A stretch of 64,000 nucleotides of DNA from JBOGXA01 sp050694175 (GCA_050694175.1 JBOGXA010000003.1:62001-126000); one strand, 5' to 3'. Positions 1 to 11,952 are shown, counted from the stretch's first letter. Made by a program: numbers and translations. The notes: generated by a model from the letters alone, not told the origin.

Positions 1-891
1 GTGATGGTGGTCCCGCTGACGTCGGGCCCGGAGCCCTTGGGCGTGCTTCAAGCGGTAAACGCCCGCAAGGGTGAGTTCGACGACAACGACCTGCGCTTTA
101 CGACGCTGCTGGGGGTGCGGATTGCGAGCGTCATCGAAGCGAGTCGGTCGCGAGAGCGAGAGCGCGCGCTGTTGCACAAGCTGCGGGAGGCCGATCGCAC
201 GAAGACCGAGTTCGTCTCGATGCTCGCCCACGAGCTGAAGGGCCCGATGACGACGATCAAGGGATTCGGGCGAGCCCTCCACGATTCGTGGGAAGAGCTC
301 CCCGAAGCCCGCCGCAGCCACTTCCTCGACATCGTGACAAAGGAGATCGAGCGCCTATCGAGGCTCGTCAACGACCTGCTTGATATGTCGAGGATGGAAG
401 CCGGAACGCAGCGCTACGAACTCGAGCCGATTGCATTGGACGAGCTCATCCACAACATGCTTGCCGTGCACACATCGTTGAGAGCGGTTCATTTGGTCGA
501 GGCAGACATCCCGGACCCCCTGCCGAAGGTGCTGGGCGACAGGGACCGCATCGGGCAAGTGCTCCTCAACTTGCTGACCAACGCCAACCGGTACTCGCCC
601 GAAGGAACGACGATCACGGTCTCGGCACGCTCCGGAGAGGACGACGACGAGACGGTCCTGGTGAGCGTCGCCGACGAGGGCATCGGGATCGCCCCCGTCG
701 ACCAGGAACGCGTGTTCTCGAAGTTCGTGATGCTTCCCAAGCCCTCGTGGGTCAAGAAAGGGACCGGCCTTGGGCTGTTCATCACCAAAGGGATAGTCGA
801 GGCGCACGGGGGCCGGATCTGGGTTGACTCCGAACCCGGGGCGGGTTCCACGTTCCATTTCACGCTGCGCACCGTCGCGGACTCCTCCTAG
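1..891 (+). CDS. Sensor histidine kinase, C-terminal part (5' truncated by window edge)
   Basis: Membrane-signalling type histidine kinase of which the last 296 residues are visible. Residues 1-50 look like the end of a GAF domain (LGVLQAVN... then a helix). A HisKA dimerisation helix follows with the phospho-acceptor His77 in the H box AHELKGP, unusual in having KGP where most kinases have RTP. The HATPase domain shows the N box (LLNLLTNANRYSPEG), G1 (DEGIGIA) and G2 (GTGLGLFITKGI). The frame is open at base 1, so the GTG there is probably not the true start and the sensor portion lies outside the window. No cognate regulator is next to it; the following gene is a metabolic amidase. Confidence 0.85.
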   Translation: MMVVPLTSGPEPLGVLQAVNARKGEFDDNDLRFTTLLGVRIASVIEASRSRERERALLHKLREADRTKTEFVSMLAHELKGPMTTIKGFGRALHDSWEELPEARRSHFLDIVTKEIERLSRLVNDLLDMSRMEAGTQRYELEPIALDELIHNMLAVHTSLRAVHLVEADIPDPLPKVLGDRDRIGQVLLNLLTNANRYSPEGTTITVSARSGEDDDETVLVSVADEGIGIAPVDQERVFSKFVMLPKPSWVKKGTGLGLFITKGIVEAHGGRIWVDSEPGAGSTFHFTLRTVADSS

Positions 892-902
892 ACGCGGCCG
901 GA

Positions 903-914
903 TAGTCTTGTGAG
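903..914 (+). promoter_or_regulatory. Candidate leaderless promoter (-10) of the amidase gene
   Basis: TAGTCT at 903-908 fits the actinobacterial TANNNT -10 box. It ends 6 nt before the ATG at 915, so transcription would start at or next to the start codon. No Shine-Dalgarno sequence is visible. Confidence 0.5.
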
Positions 915-2324
915 ATGGCCGACATCATCTATATGTCCGCGCTCGAGCAGGCCGCGCTCGTCCGCAACAGTGAGATCTCACCCGTTGAGCTCGTCACCGA
1001 GTATCTGAATCGCATCGATAAGTTCGACGATCAGATCAATGCCTTCGTCACCGTGGTAGGCGACGGGGCGCTCGAAGCCGCCCGCCGGGCCGAGGAAGAA
1101 GTCGCCGCCGGGGGCAACCTGCCGCCGTTTCATGGAGTGCCCATTACCATCAAGGACCTCAACCCGACCGCCGGCATCAAAACCACGTTCTCCTCTAAGG
1201 CATTCGCAGACTTCGTTCCCGATTTCGATGCTCACACCGTGCGGAGGATCAAAGAGGCCGGGTTCATATCGCTGGGCAAGACGAACGCGCCCGAGTTCGG
1301 GACGTTTCCTGTTACCGAGTCGGAGTTGAACGGGATCTGCCGGAACCCGTGGGATACCGGCCGCACGCCGGGCGGCTCGAGCGGAGGAGCCGCGGCTGCA
1401 GTTGCGGCCGGTATGTGCCCGGCGGCGCAGGGTAACGACGGCGGTGGATCGCTTCGCATACCCGCTTCCTGTTGCGGCTTGTTCGGGCTGAAGCCCGCGC
1501 GCGGGCGGGTGTCGTGGGGGCCCGCTTTCGGGGAGTTCGTCGCGGGGCTCGCGACGGATGGTCCCATCGCCCGCACGGTCGCCGATGCCGCCGCCCTGCT
1601 CGATGTGATGGCCGGTTACGAGACGGGCGACCCCTACTGGGCCGCTCCTCCCGCCCGCCCGTTTCTCAACGAAGCCGGTGCGCCCGTATCCGGTCTGCGC
1701 GTCGGGGTCACTACCTCCTCCCCAACTGGCGCTCCGGTCGACCCGGCGTGCGTCGCCGCGGTGGAGGACGCATCAACCCTGCTCGAGTCGCTCGGTCATC
1801 ATCTCGAGGAGGCGACACCCGACTGGGTCGATCCCGACATCGTCCAGCATTTCATGGCCGTGTGGCAGACGATCCCCGTCTACAGCGGCATGACCGACGG
1901 CGCCGAGCTCGAGCCCATTAATCGGGAGTTCCTCGAAATGGCGTCGCAGACAAACGTCGCGACCTATGTGCGTGCGCAGGTAGCCATCCACGCCATGGCG
2001 CGCCGCGTCGTCGCATTCTGGGACGACTACGACCTCCTTCTTAGCCCGACCCTTGCCCTTCCGCCGGTTCCGGTCGGGTGGATCTTCGAGGAAGAGGACC
2101 CCGGCATGCAATTCGCGCGCGCGGCATTTTTCACTCCGTTCACGCCGGTCGCGAACATCACCGGGCAGCCCGCCGCTTCCCTGCCGACGTACTGGAGCGA
2201 CGACGGTTTGCCCATTGGAGTCCAGTTAATGGGGAGGCCCGCCGATGAGGCGACCCTGATCCGCGTGTCGGCCCAGGTCGAAGAGGCCCGCCCGTGGGCC
2301 GACCGCCGGCCCCCCGATCTCTAG
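915..2324 (+). CDS. Amidase (amidase-signature family)
   Basis: Ser-cisSer-Lys amidase hydrolysing a carboxamide; the substrate cannot be told from sequence. All three catalytic positions are visible: Lys80 in PITIKDL, the Gly/Ser-rich signature GGSSGG (residues 153-158, cis-Ser) and the nucleophile Ser179 in GGGSLRIP. At 469 residues it has the usual length for stand-alone amidases. It is not convincingly GatA: there is no gatB or gatC neighbour, and the C-terminal half is closer to the generic 6-aminohexanoate/aryl-amidase type. The start at 915 is supported by a -10 box 6 nt upstream. A small zincin-like gene follows 11 nt after the stop. Confidence 0.85.
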   Translation: MADIIYMSALEQAALVRNSEISPVELVTEYLNRIDKFDDQINAFVTVVGDGALEAARRAEEEVAAGGNLPPFHGVPITIKDLNPTAGIKTTFSSKAFADFVPDFDAHTVRRIKEAGFISLGKTNAPEFGTFPVTESELNGICRNPWDTGRTPGGSSGGAAAAVAAGMCPAAQGNDGGGSLRIPASCCGLFGLKPARGRVSWGPAFGEFVAGLATDGPIARTVADAAALLDVMAGYETGDPYWAAPPARPFLNEAGAPVSGLRVGVTTSSPTGAPVDPACVAAVEDASTLLESLGHHLEEATPDWVDPDIVQHFMAVWQTIPVYSGMTDGAELEPINREFLEMASQTNVATYVRAQVAIHAMARRVVAFWDDYDLLLSPTLALPPVPVGWIFEEEDPGMQFARAAFFTPFTPVANITGQPAASLPTYWSDDGLPIGVQLMGRPADEATLIRVSAQVEEARPWADRRPPDL

Positions 2325-2335
2325 CCGGCGGACTC

Positions 2336-2908
2336 ATGAAGCGCGCCGCCGCGTGGCTGCTCAGGGCGCTCGCTCGCCCCTTCGATCTGCTCCGGGGGCC
2401 GGCCGTCGTGGAGTCGTTGCTTCGAGCGCTCACGCGCACATCGCCGCTCACGGCGACCGAGGTGGCCGCCGGGCGTGAGGTGCTGGGCGCCGACGCGGTG
2501 GAGTGGGACCGTGTGGTCGTCGCGAACGGCGGCCTACTGCGGCTCGCGTTCCGCGTCAACGGGAGCCGGGCGTTCACGACGTTCCACACGATCAATCTGC
2601 CGGAGTCGGGCACCCACACGCGCACGAACGTCGACATCATCGTCCACGAGCTCGTTCATGTCCTGCAGTTCGAACGCGTCGGCAGTCGCTACGCGGGCGA
2701 AGCCCTCGGAGCGCAGGAGGGGGCCGGCTACGGGTACGGGGGCCCGGACGGCTTGCGCCGGGACCGGGCCGCGGGGCTGAAGCTCGCCGATTTCAACCGG
2801 GAGCAGCAGGGCCAGATTGCCCAGGACTACTTCACGCTGCGGCAGCGGGGCGGCGACACATCCGCCTACGACCCATTCATCGCCGACCTCCGGGCCGGCG
2901 ACGTCTGA
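2336..2908 (+). CDS. Small zincin-like protein with HELVH motif, unknown function
   Basis: A 190-residue protein I cannot name. It contains HELVHVLQF around residue 105, which matches the HExxH zinc-binding signature of metallopeptidases. It has no obvious third zinc ligand further on and no signal peptide, only a moderately hydrophobic N-terminus (AAAWLLRALARPFDLL). Similar HELxHVLQ cores occur in DUF4157-like proteins. The reading frame is open from 2294, but the ATG at 2336 lies 11 nt after the amidase stop and avoids a long overlap, so I chose it. Probably co-transcribed with the amidase. Enzymatic activity is inferred only from the motif. Confidence 0.6.
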   Translation: MKRAAAWLLRALARPFDLLRGPAVVESLLRALTRTSPLTATEVAAGREVLGADAVEWDRVVVANGGLLRLAFRVNGSRAFTTFHTINLPESGTHTRTNVDIIVHELVHVLQFERVGSRYAGEALGAQEGAGYGYGGPDGLRRDRAAGLKLADFNREQQGQIAQDYFTLRQRGGDTSAYDPFIADLRAGDV

Positions 2909-2920
2909 CGGTGCCCGCCG

Positions 2921-2968
2921 TTCTGTTACGCATTTTCGGCGGCGCGTGATCCTAAAGGCGTAACAGAA
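2921..2968. repeat. 11-bp perfect inverted repeat upstream of uvrB
   Basis: TTCTGTTACGC at 2921-2931 and its exact reverse complement at 2958-2968 are separated by 26 nt. The pair lies between the zincin-like gene and the uvrB promoter. It could be a weak transcription terminator (no T run follows) or a two-half-site operator. Confidence 0.6.
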
Positions 2969-3006
2969 GGACTTTGTGGCCGGGGTTCGTTGTCGGAGGC
3001 CGTCGC

Positions 3007-3018
3007 TACACTGCCCAC
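3007..3018 (+). promoter_or_regulatory. Candidate leaderless promoter (-10) of uvrB
   Basis: TACACT at 3007-3012 ends 6 nt before the uvrB ATG at 3019, with no Shine-Dalgarno sequence. No LexA-type palindrome is seen here. Confidence 0.55.
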
Positions 3019-5019
3019 ATGCCCCCGTTCAAGGTCGAGGCCGACTTCGCCCCGGCCGGGGATCAGCCTCGCGCGGTCGCCGGCCTGGGCGAGCGCGTCC
3101 TGTCCGGCGAGCGATTCTCGACCCTGCTCGGAGCCACGGGCACGGGGAAGACCGCGACAATCGCCTGGGCCCTCGAACAGATCCAGAAGCCGACCCTGGT
3201 GATGGCCCCCAACAAGTCGCTTGCTGCCCAGCTCTGCAACGAGTTCAAGCAGTTCTTCCCCACCAATGCCGTCGAGTACTTCGTCTCCTACTACGACTAC
3301 TACCAGCCCGAGGCGTACGTGCCCTCGACCGACACTTACATCGAAAAGGACTCGTCGATCAACGATGAGATCGAACGACTCAGGCACGCGTCGACGAGCG
3401 CTCTCCTCCAGCGCGACGACGTGCTCATAGTGGCAAGCGTCTCGGCAATCTTTGGCCTGGGCTCGCCCGAGGAGTATCTCAACCAGGTAGTGAGCGTGGC
3501 GCGTGGCGGGAGGGCGGATCGAGACTTCATCATCCAGAGACTCGTCGATATCCAATACGAACGCAACGATGTGAACTTCGTGCGCGGCAAGTTCCGGGTG
3601 CGGGGGGACACGATCGAGATCTTCCCGGCCTACGAGGAGCGGGCCGTGCGCATCGAACTCTTCGGCGATGAGGTCGATCGCATCATCGAGCTCGACCCGG
3701 TCACGGGAGAGATAACACACGAGCTCGATCACGTCACCGTCTACCCTGCGTCGCATTACGTTGCATCGCAGGAACGGATGCAGCGCGCCATCGTGGCGAT
3801 CGAGCACGAGCTCGAGGACCAGCTCAAGCTGTTCGAGGGCCAGAGCAAGCTGCTGGAGGCCCAGCGGCTCAGGATGCGAACGAACTACGACCTCGAGATG
3901 ATGCGCGAGGTCGGCTTCTGCAACGGGATCGAGAACTACGCTCGCCACATCGAGGCGCGAGGAGCTGGGAGCCGTCCGAACACGCTTCTCGACTACTTCC
4001 CCGACGATTTCCTCGTGGTCCTCGACGAGTCCCACGTCACGGTCCCGCAGCTGAACGGGATGTACGAGGGCGACCGTAGCCGGAAGGAGACTCTCGTCGA
4101 GCACGGATTCAGGCTGCCGAGCGCACTCGACAACCGTCCGCTCCGGTTCGATGAGTTCCTCGAAGTCACGAAGCAGATCGTGCTCATGAGCGCGACCCCG
4201 GGGCCGTTCGAGCTCCGCGTCGGCGGTGCTCCCGTCGAGCAACTGGTGCGGCCGACGGGCCTGGTGGACCCGGAGGTAGTGGTTCGGCCGACCAGGGGCC
4301 AGATCGACGATCTCATGGAAGAGATCAGGAAACGAACTGAGGTCGGTGGACGCGTGCTGGTCACGACGCTTACGAAGAAGATGGCGGAGGACCTCACCGA
4401 TTACCTGCTCGAGTCGGGAGTACGAGTTCGCTATCTCCACTCCGACATCGACACGGTGCAGCGCATCGAGATCCTGCGCGATCTCAGACTCGGCGAGTTC
4501 GACGTGCTCGTGGGGATCAATCTGCTGCGCGAGGGCCTGGACCTCCCGGAGGTGTCGCTTGTGGCCATCCTCGACGCCGATAAGGAGGGCTACCTGCGGT
4601 CGCAGACCTCGCTGATCCAAACGATTGGACGGGCGGCCCGCAACGTCGAAGGGCAGGTGCTCATGTACGCCGACGAGGTCACGGATTCGATGCGGCATGC
4701 GATCAACGAAACGCAGCGCCGGCGCCAGATCCAGCTCGAATTCAACGCCACGCACGGAATCGATCCGCAGACGATCCGCAAGGCGGTGAGCGACATTCTC
4801 GTTGCCGGGCTGGGCCGGCGAAAAGACGCTACGGTGCCCGACAGGTCGCGCAGTCGTCGGCATGCTCCCGTGGGCGGCAGCCCCGACGATCTCCGCCGCC
4901 TCATCCTCCAGCTCGAGGAGGAGATGCACCAGGCGGCAGAGGACCTCCGGTTCGAGTACGCGGCGCGCATCCGGGACGAGATCGGCGATCTCCGGCGCGA
5001 GCTTCGGGACGTCTCGTAG
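3019..5019 (+). CDS. uvrB: Excinuclease ABC subunit UvrB
   Basis: Damage-verification helicase-like subunit of the UvrABC nucleotide-excision repair nuclease. The 666-residue protein has the family architecture: Walker A GATGTGKT (residues 38-45), the beta-hairpin with the aromatic cluster YYDYYQPEAY near residue 94 that inserts into DNA, Walker B DESHV, helicase motif QTIGRAARN, and the C-terminal UVR domain (about 625-660) that contacts UvrC. The frame is open from 2974, but the ATG at 3019 begins the conserved N-terminus and is preceded by a -10 box at leaderless spacing. uvrA lies 1.6 kb downstream on the same strand, separated by two minus-strand genes. Confidence 0.97.
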   Translation: MPPFKVEADFAPAGDQPRAVAGLGERVLSGERFSTLLGATGTGKTATIAWALEQIQKPTLVMAPNKSLAAQLCNEFKQFFPTNAVEYFVSYYDYYQPEAYVPSTDTYIEKDSSINDEIERLRHASTSALLQRDDVLIVASVSAIFGLGSPEEYLNQVVSVARGGRADRDFIIQRLVDIQYERNDVNFVRGKFRVRGDTIEIFPAYEERAVRIELFGDEVDRIIELDPVTGEITHELDHVTVYPASHYVASQERMQRAIVAIEHELEDQLKLFEGQSKLLEAQRLRMRTNYDLEMMREVGFCNGIENYARHIEARGAGSRPNTLLDYFPDDFLVVLDESHVTVPQLNGMYEGDRSRKETLVEHGFRLPSALDNRPLRFDEFLEVTKQIVLMSATPGPFELRVGGAPVEQLVRPTGLVDPEVVVRPTRGQIDDLMEEIRKRTEVGGRVLVTTLTKKMAEDLTDYLLESGVRVRYLHSDIDTVQRIEILRDLRLGEFDVLVGINLLREGLDLPEVSLVAILDADKEGYLRSQTSLIQTIGRAARNVEGQVLMYADEVTDSMRHAINETQRRRQIQLEFNATHGIDPQTIRKAVSDILVAGLGRRKDATVPDRSRSRRHAPVGGSPDDLRRLILQLEEEMHQAAEDLRFEYAARIRDEIGDLRRELRDVS

Positions 5020-5094
5020 CCCCGGCCGGCCCCGTCGACAGGGCGCACAGTTACAGCATGTGTAACCCAGCGCTCGCTCGAGCCGGACGAGTCG

Positions 5095-6243
5095 TTACAT
5101 CAGGTCGCGGATCGCCTCGAAGCACCGATCGAGGTCGGCTTCGTTGTTGAAGAAGTGGGGAGAGATCCTCAGCGCGTCGCCGCGTTGATCGAGGACGACA
5201 TCGCGTTCGAACAGCGCGTGCAGCAGTCTCTCGGCCCCGGCCCGGCCTCCGGGGACGCGCACGCGCACCAATCCACCGCGCTGGTCGTCTCGCCGCGGCG
5301 AGAGAAGCTCGAGCCCGGACTCGTCGGCGCGATCGATGATTCCCCGCGTCAGCTCCTGGTTGCGGGCGCGGATCGCGTCGACCCCGACCTCGAGCATGAT
5401 CTCCATGCCGCCCGCCGCCGTCCACGCCTGGGGCAGCGCGTAGGTCCCGGTTTCGAACCTGCGTGCGGTGGGCAGGAGCCGCAGGCGGCTGCGGTCGAAA
5501 TCGAACGGGTCCACGGTTCCGAACCACCCGACGACGCGCGGCTCCATCTCCTCGACGAGGTCGCGCCGGCAATAGAGAAAGGCGATGCCCTGACCTCCAC
5601 AGAGCCACTTGAGAGCCCCGGACACTAAGAAGTCGATGCCCAGCGCGTGGACGTCGAGGGGCACGATCCCGGTTCCATGGAAGTCGTCGACCACCACGTA
5701 TGCGCCCGCCGAGTGCGCGGCATCGACGACCGGAGGCAGGTCCATGATCCATGAGGACTCGAACAGGACCCGATTCGTGTTGACGATCGCGGTCTGCTCG
5801 TCGACGCGGCCGACCAACTCGCCGGTCTCGATGCGGATGCCGTCGGGGGTCGGGACGACGTCGAGTTTTGCCCCCGTCCGCTCCTGCGCCCTCCACACGT
5901 AGTGGTTCGTGGGGAAGTCAAGAGCCGACAGAACGACCTTGGGGCGGATCGAGAAGTCGAGGCACGAGGCGATCGCCGAGAGGCCCGCCGACACCGACGG
6001 CACGACGGCGACCTCGTCGGGGTCGGCGCCGATGAGGGCCGCGAACTGCTCCCGGCAGCGCTCGAGCCTGGGGAGGCCGTGGTCGAGCCAGAGCTCCTCG
6101 GGGCCGAGCCTGGCCCACAGGTCGAGGTGCTCCTCGGCGCCGGCCCGGCTGCGGCGCGACAGGGGGCCGAGCGACGCCGAGATGAGATAGGTGCGCCGCC
6201 CGACGACAGGGAATTCGGCTCGATACGGGGAGAGGTCGGGCAC
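5095..6243 (-). CDS. Class V aminotransferase-fold PLP enzyme
   Basis: PLP-dependent enzyme of the cysteine-desulfurase/kynureninase-like class V group; substrate unknown. The Schiff-base lysine is Lys212 in VSGALKWLCG, and the PLP-pyridine Asp is Asp186 in VVVDDFHGTG. Its 382 residues fit the family. It lacks the Cys-bearing loop expected of IscS/SufS desulfurases, so a kynureninase-like or selenocysteine-lyase-like role is more likely. The GTG start at 6243 is preceded at 6 nt by a -10 box, implying a leaderless transcript. It converges with uvrB, with 75 nt between stops. Confidence 0.8.
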   Translation of the reverse strand: MPDLSPYRAEFPVVGRRTYLISASLGPLSRRSRAGAEEHLDLWARLGPEELWLDHGLPRLERCREQFAALIGADPDEVAVVPSVSAGLSAIASCLDFSIRPKVVLSALDFPTNHYVWRAQERTGAKLDVVPTPDGIRIETGELVGRVDEQTAIVNTNRVLFESSWIMDLPPVVDAAHSAGAYVVVDDFHGTGIVPLDVHALGIDFLVSGALKWLCGGQGIAFLYCRRDLVEEMEPRVVGWFGTVDPFDFDRSRLRLLPTARRFETGTYALPQAWTAAGGMEIMLEVGVDAIRARNQELTRGIIDRADESGLELLSPRRDDQRGGLVRVRVPGGRAGAERLLHALFERDVVLDQRGDALRISPHFFNNEADLDRCFEAIRDLM

Positions 6244-6255
6244 GGGGGAAGCGTA
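6244..6255 (-). promoter_or_regulatory. Candidate leaderless promoter (-10) of the class V aminotransferase
   Basis: On the minus strand TACGCT (6255-6250) ends 6 nt before the GTG at 6243. There is no SD sequence. Confidence 0.5.
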
Positions 6256-6273
6256 GCGCGGGGGCCGGGCGCC

Positions 6274-6474
6274 CTACCCGGCGTGACGCTCGATGTGGGC
6301 GTGAAGGAGGGCGGCCAGCGAGTCGATCCGGGCGTCGAGGCGGTCCGCAAGCCCGTCCATCCGGGCGGCCAAGCCGTCGATTCTGGCCCCGAGGTAGAAG
6401 AACACCCCGAACATCCCGAACACGGCCACCGCGAGCACCGCGAGTGCCGCCCATGCAACCTGGACCATCGTCAT
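6274..6474 (-). CDS. Small membrane-anchored coiled-coil protein
   Basis: A 66-residue protein with one N-terminal membrane segment (residues 6-28, AAlAVLAVAVFGMFGVFFYL) followed by a heptad-like amphipathic helix with repeated R/L-D-x-L units (ARIDGLAARMDGLADRLDARI). This is typical of short tail or stalk proteins of unknown role. The ATG at 6474 has AAGGTAAGGA immediately upstream as ribosome-binding site; the frame is open much further but that part looks non-coding. It lies upstream of the aminotransferase on the same strand, 30 nt away, so co-expression is possible. Function is not known. Confidence 0.6.
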   Translation of the reverse strand: MTMVQVAWAALAVLAVAVFGMFGVFFYLGARIDGLAARMDGLADRLDARIDSLAALLHAHIERHAG

Positions 6475-6512
6475 TGTCCTTACCTTAGTCAGCCTGTCTC
6501 CCTCATGGTAGT

Positions 6513-6537
6513 CAGGGGGTGTGACACAACCGGCCCG
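6513..6537 (+). repeat. 25-bp dispersed repeat, copy A (upstream of uvrA)
   Basis: The 25 bases at 6513-6537 (core GGTGTGACACAACCGG) occur again, exactly and in inverted orientation, at 21685-21709 in front of the HNH/DUF222 gene. The core contains the palindrome GTGTGACAC-like TGTGnCACA. Confidence 0.75.
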
Positions 6538-6573
6538 GTGAAAAGCGGGAAGGGAAGTTACACGCGCGTCGTT

Positions 6574-6586
6574 TAGCATCGAGCCG
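6574..6586 (+). promoter_or_regulatory. Candidate leaderless promoter (-10) of uvrA
   Basis: TAGCAT at 6574-6579 ends 7 nt before the uvrA ATG at 6587. No Shine-Dalgarno sequence and no LexA palindrome are visible. Confidence 0.5.
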
Positions 6587-9462
<2,876 letters not shown>

Positions 9463-9469
<7 letters not shown>

Positions 9470-10647
9470 CCGGTTCCATCGAGGCGCCCCGTCGACGCGA
9501 TCCGTCCGAGCCAGCGCGCACTTGGTTTCGGCGACCGCCGCTGCGTGGCGCGATCGACGGCGACGAGCCCGAAGGTCGGCCGGTAGCCGAGCGCCCATTC
9601 GAAATTGTCCAGCGCCGACCAGTAGAAGTAGCCGCGGACGTCGATCCCGTCGTCGAGGCATCGGCGGACGCCGTGCAGAGCGGTAGTGACGTATGCGATC
9701 CTGCGACCGTCGTCGCCGGTGGCGATACCGTTCTCGGTCACGACGACCGGGACCCCGTTTGTGTGCCTCCACGCGCGGCGGATGGTTGGTTCGAGCGCCT
9801 GCGGATAGAACTCGTAGCCCATGAGTGTGGTCTCGGCCCCCGGTTCGGGCCCGAGCTCACCGGAGGGGCCGATACGTGCCCGGGTGTAGGTCTGCACCCC
9901 GATGAAGTCGTCGCCGCGAGCCGCCTCCAGGAAGAGGTCTTCCATCGACGCGCGGATCCGCTCCAGCTCGTCTTCGCCCCCGTCGACGGGCTGGTAGTCG
10001 GTCATGGCAAGCGTGATTCCCACCGGCGCGTCCCCCGGGCCGCCCTTTATCGCCTCGATCGCCTTGCGGTGCGCGGTCACGAACACGTCGTTGGCGGCGA
10101 GCCTCGCCGAGGGATCGCGGCACCCCGGCGGGAAAGCACCGGTCAGATACCCGAACGTCGCGACGATGTTGGGCTCGTTGATCGTGCACGCAATCGATAT
10201 GAGATCGCCAAGATGAGCGCAGGCGCGTTCGCAGAAACGAGCGAACAGATCAGCCGTGCCGGGCTCCGTCCAGCCGCCGCCGGCGGATACCCAGCGGGGA
10301 GTGGTGAAGTGATGGAAGGTCACGACCGGGTCGAGCCCCCGCTCATGACACTCACCGAGCATGCGCCGGTAGTGCTCCAGCGCGGCGCGTGAGAATTCGC
10401 GGTTTTCCGGCTCGATGCGCGACCACTCGATGGAGAAGCGGTAGGCACCGAAGCCCAGGTCGGCGATCAGGCCGATGTCGGACGGATACAGGTGGTAGTG
10501 ATCGCAGGCATCACCGGACGGCTCGGCGCAGCGTGACTCCGAATTGTGTTCCCACGCCCACCAGTCGTTGTTCCAGTTCCCGCCCTCGACCTGATGGGCG
10601 GCCGTCGCCGTTCCCCAAATGAACTCCGCCGGAAATGGGAGCGCCAC
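9463..10647 (-). CDS. Glycoside hydrolase family 1 (beta-glucosidase/beta-galactosidase type)
   Basis: Retaining beta-glycosidase with a TIM barrel. It shows the N-terminal GH1 signature FPAEFIWGTATAAHQVEGG, the acid/base Glu158 in TINEPN and the nucleophile Glu305 in VVTENG. At 394 residues it is shorter than the usual 440-480, so some loops are trimmed, but both catalytic glutamates and the aglycone region (YWSALDNFEWALGY) are present and activity is expected. There is no signal peptide, so it is cytoplasmic. The GTG start at 10647 is 6 nt from a -10 box. Exact sugar specificity cannot be read. It lies downstream of the patatin gene on the same strand (32 nt apart) but has its own promoter signal. 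Confidence 0.9.
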
Positions 10648-10659
10648 ATCGACATCGTA
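10648..10659 (-). promoter_or_regulatory. Candidate leaderless promoter (-10) of the GH1 gene
   Basis: On the minus strand TACGAT (10659-10654) ends 6 nt before the GTG at 10647. Confidence 0.5.
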
Positions 10660-10679
10660 CGAGGGGCAGGATGCCTCGG

Positions 10680-11939
10680 CTATATCACTCGATCGGCCTG
10701 GACAGGGTCCGGCTCCGCCCGTCCGATGAAGCGAGGTTCGGCGCCTTCCACAATCTCCCGGAGCTGGTCGACGAGGGCGTCGCGGTCGATTTTGATGCCG
10801 TGTCGGGAGAAGACTTTCCTGTAGTCGGGGAAACGCGTGACCAGATCGATGGCGACATTCTCGAAGGCGTGGCGGGCGATTCGCTCGCGCGACGCGTAGT
10901 CCATCAAGTTGAAGACGAACAGATGCTCGTCGTCGGCGCGCGGTTCGATGAGGATGATATCGACGTCGGGACGCGAGCCGGCGATGATTTCGATCTCCTT
11001 CTCGAGCTGCGCTTGAGCCATGATCCGAAACGTCTGGGCGGCAATGTGAGGAAAGCCCTTCTGGGCCAGATGGTGTGACGGCAGGCCTGTTGCCGAGGGA
11101 AGCAGGTGACGCACGTCGTGCATGTAAGGAACCAGCGGATTAATGCACACGATGAGCGTGGCGCCGTGCGCAATCGCGATGTCGATGTTGGTCGTCGATC
11201 GGAGACCACCGTCCATGAAGTCGTGTCCGCCGACCGTGCGCGGGGCGTACAGGAGAGGAATCGCCGTGGACGCGGCAGCAGCCTCGGAGATCGCCGCGCT
11301 CGGTGCTCCCTTGGCTCCGAAGACGACGCGCCGGGCGGTATCGAGGTCGGTGGCGGTGACGAGCAATTTTGATCTCGTCTTGCCGAACTCGTTCGAGCGG
11401 CCCTGCTCTTCGAGGATCGCGCGCAGATAGCGTTCGGTTCCGTCGGTCGTGTAGAGGGCCGGCGGAAGGCCCTCGGCAAGCGCACCGAGGCCATCGATGA
11501 GGCGGGTCGAGAACGGGTGCCCGGCGTACCTGCGCAGCGCACCGAGGACGCCGAACGGCCACCGGATCACGGATCGGAGGAGCCCACGACGATCGGGCCG
11601 CATGATCTCATCGGCGCCGATACCCGGGAACGCGGCCGATCCGTGGTTGAGATTGGCTCGAATCAGCTCAGCCGCAGGGATGCCGTTCGCAAGGCAGGCG
11701 GCGATGACGGCGCCCGCGGACGTCCCGATGTAGAGATCGAACTCCGTGGTGCGAAGGTCGGGACCGACGGCGTCGAGGGCGTTCAGGACTCCGAGGTGGT
11801 ATGCGGCCCCCGTTATGCCGCCCCCGCCGAGCACCAGCGCCGTCCGGCGCCCCGAGGCCGTCCGGGCGCCTCCGGTGCCCGTGCGCGGCCTTCTGTGGCC
11901 CCGCGGCGAGGCCGCTGAGAGATGGATTACCGAGCCCAT
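10680..11939 (-). CDS. Patatin-like phospholipase
   Basis: Ser-Asp dyad lipid acyl hydrolase. From the ATG at 11939 the 419-residue product has the oxyanion loop GGGGITGAAYHLG (38-50), the nucleophile elbow GTSAG with Ser74, and the dyad aspartate in HDFMDGGLRS. There is no signal peptide, suggesting a cytoplasmic or inner-membrane-associated enzyme. The frame is open to 11981, but the ATG at 11939 is preceded at 7 nt by a -10 box (TAGGGT), so I prefer it. Substrates are unknown; bacterial members act on phospholipids or neutral lipids. Confidence 0.88.
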   Translation of the reverse strand: MGSVIHLSAASPRGHRRPRTGTGGARTASGRRTALVLGGGGITGAAYHLGVLNALDAVGPDLRTTEFDLYIGTSAGAVIAACLANGIPAAELIRANLNHGSAAFPGIGADEIMRPDRRGLLRSVIRWPFGVLGALRRYAGHPFSTRLIDGLGALAEGLPPALYTTDGTERYLRAILEEQGRSNEFGKTRSKLLVTATDLDTARRVVFGAKGAPSAAISEAAAASTAIPLLYAPRTVGGHDFMDGGLRSTTNIDIAIAHGATLIVCINPLVPYMHDVRHLLPSATGLPSHHLAQKGFPHIAAQTFRIMAQAQLEKEIEIIAGSRPDVDIILIEPRADDEHLFVFNLMDYASRERIARHAFENVAIDLVTRFPDYRKVFSRHGIKIDRDALVDQLREIVEGAEPRFIGRAEPDPVQADRVI

Positions 11940-11952
11940 CAGGGCAACCCTA
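11940..11952 (-). promoter_or_regulatory. Candidate leaderless promoter (-10) of the patatin gene
   Basis: On the minus strand TAGGGT (11952-11947) ends 7 nt before ATG 11939. This also supports that codon over the upstream in-frame one at 11981. Confidence 0.45.

Noticed and set aside
2926..4929. Minus-strand open frame of 667 codons opposite uvrB
   Set aside because: Mirror frame of a strongly conserved gene in high-GC DNA; no domain or start signal.
2960..6586. LexA boxes at uvrB and uvrA
   Set aside because: No CGAAC-N4-GTTCG-like palindrome found in either upstream region.
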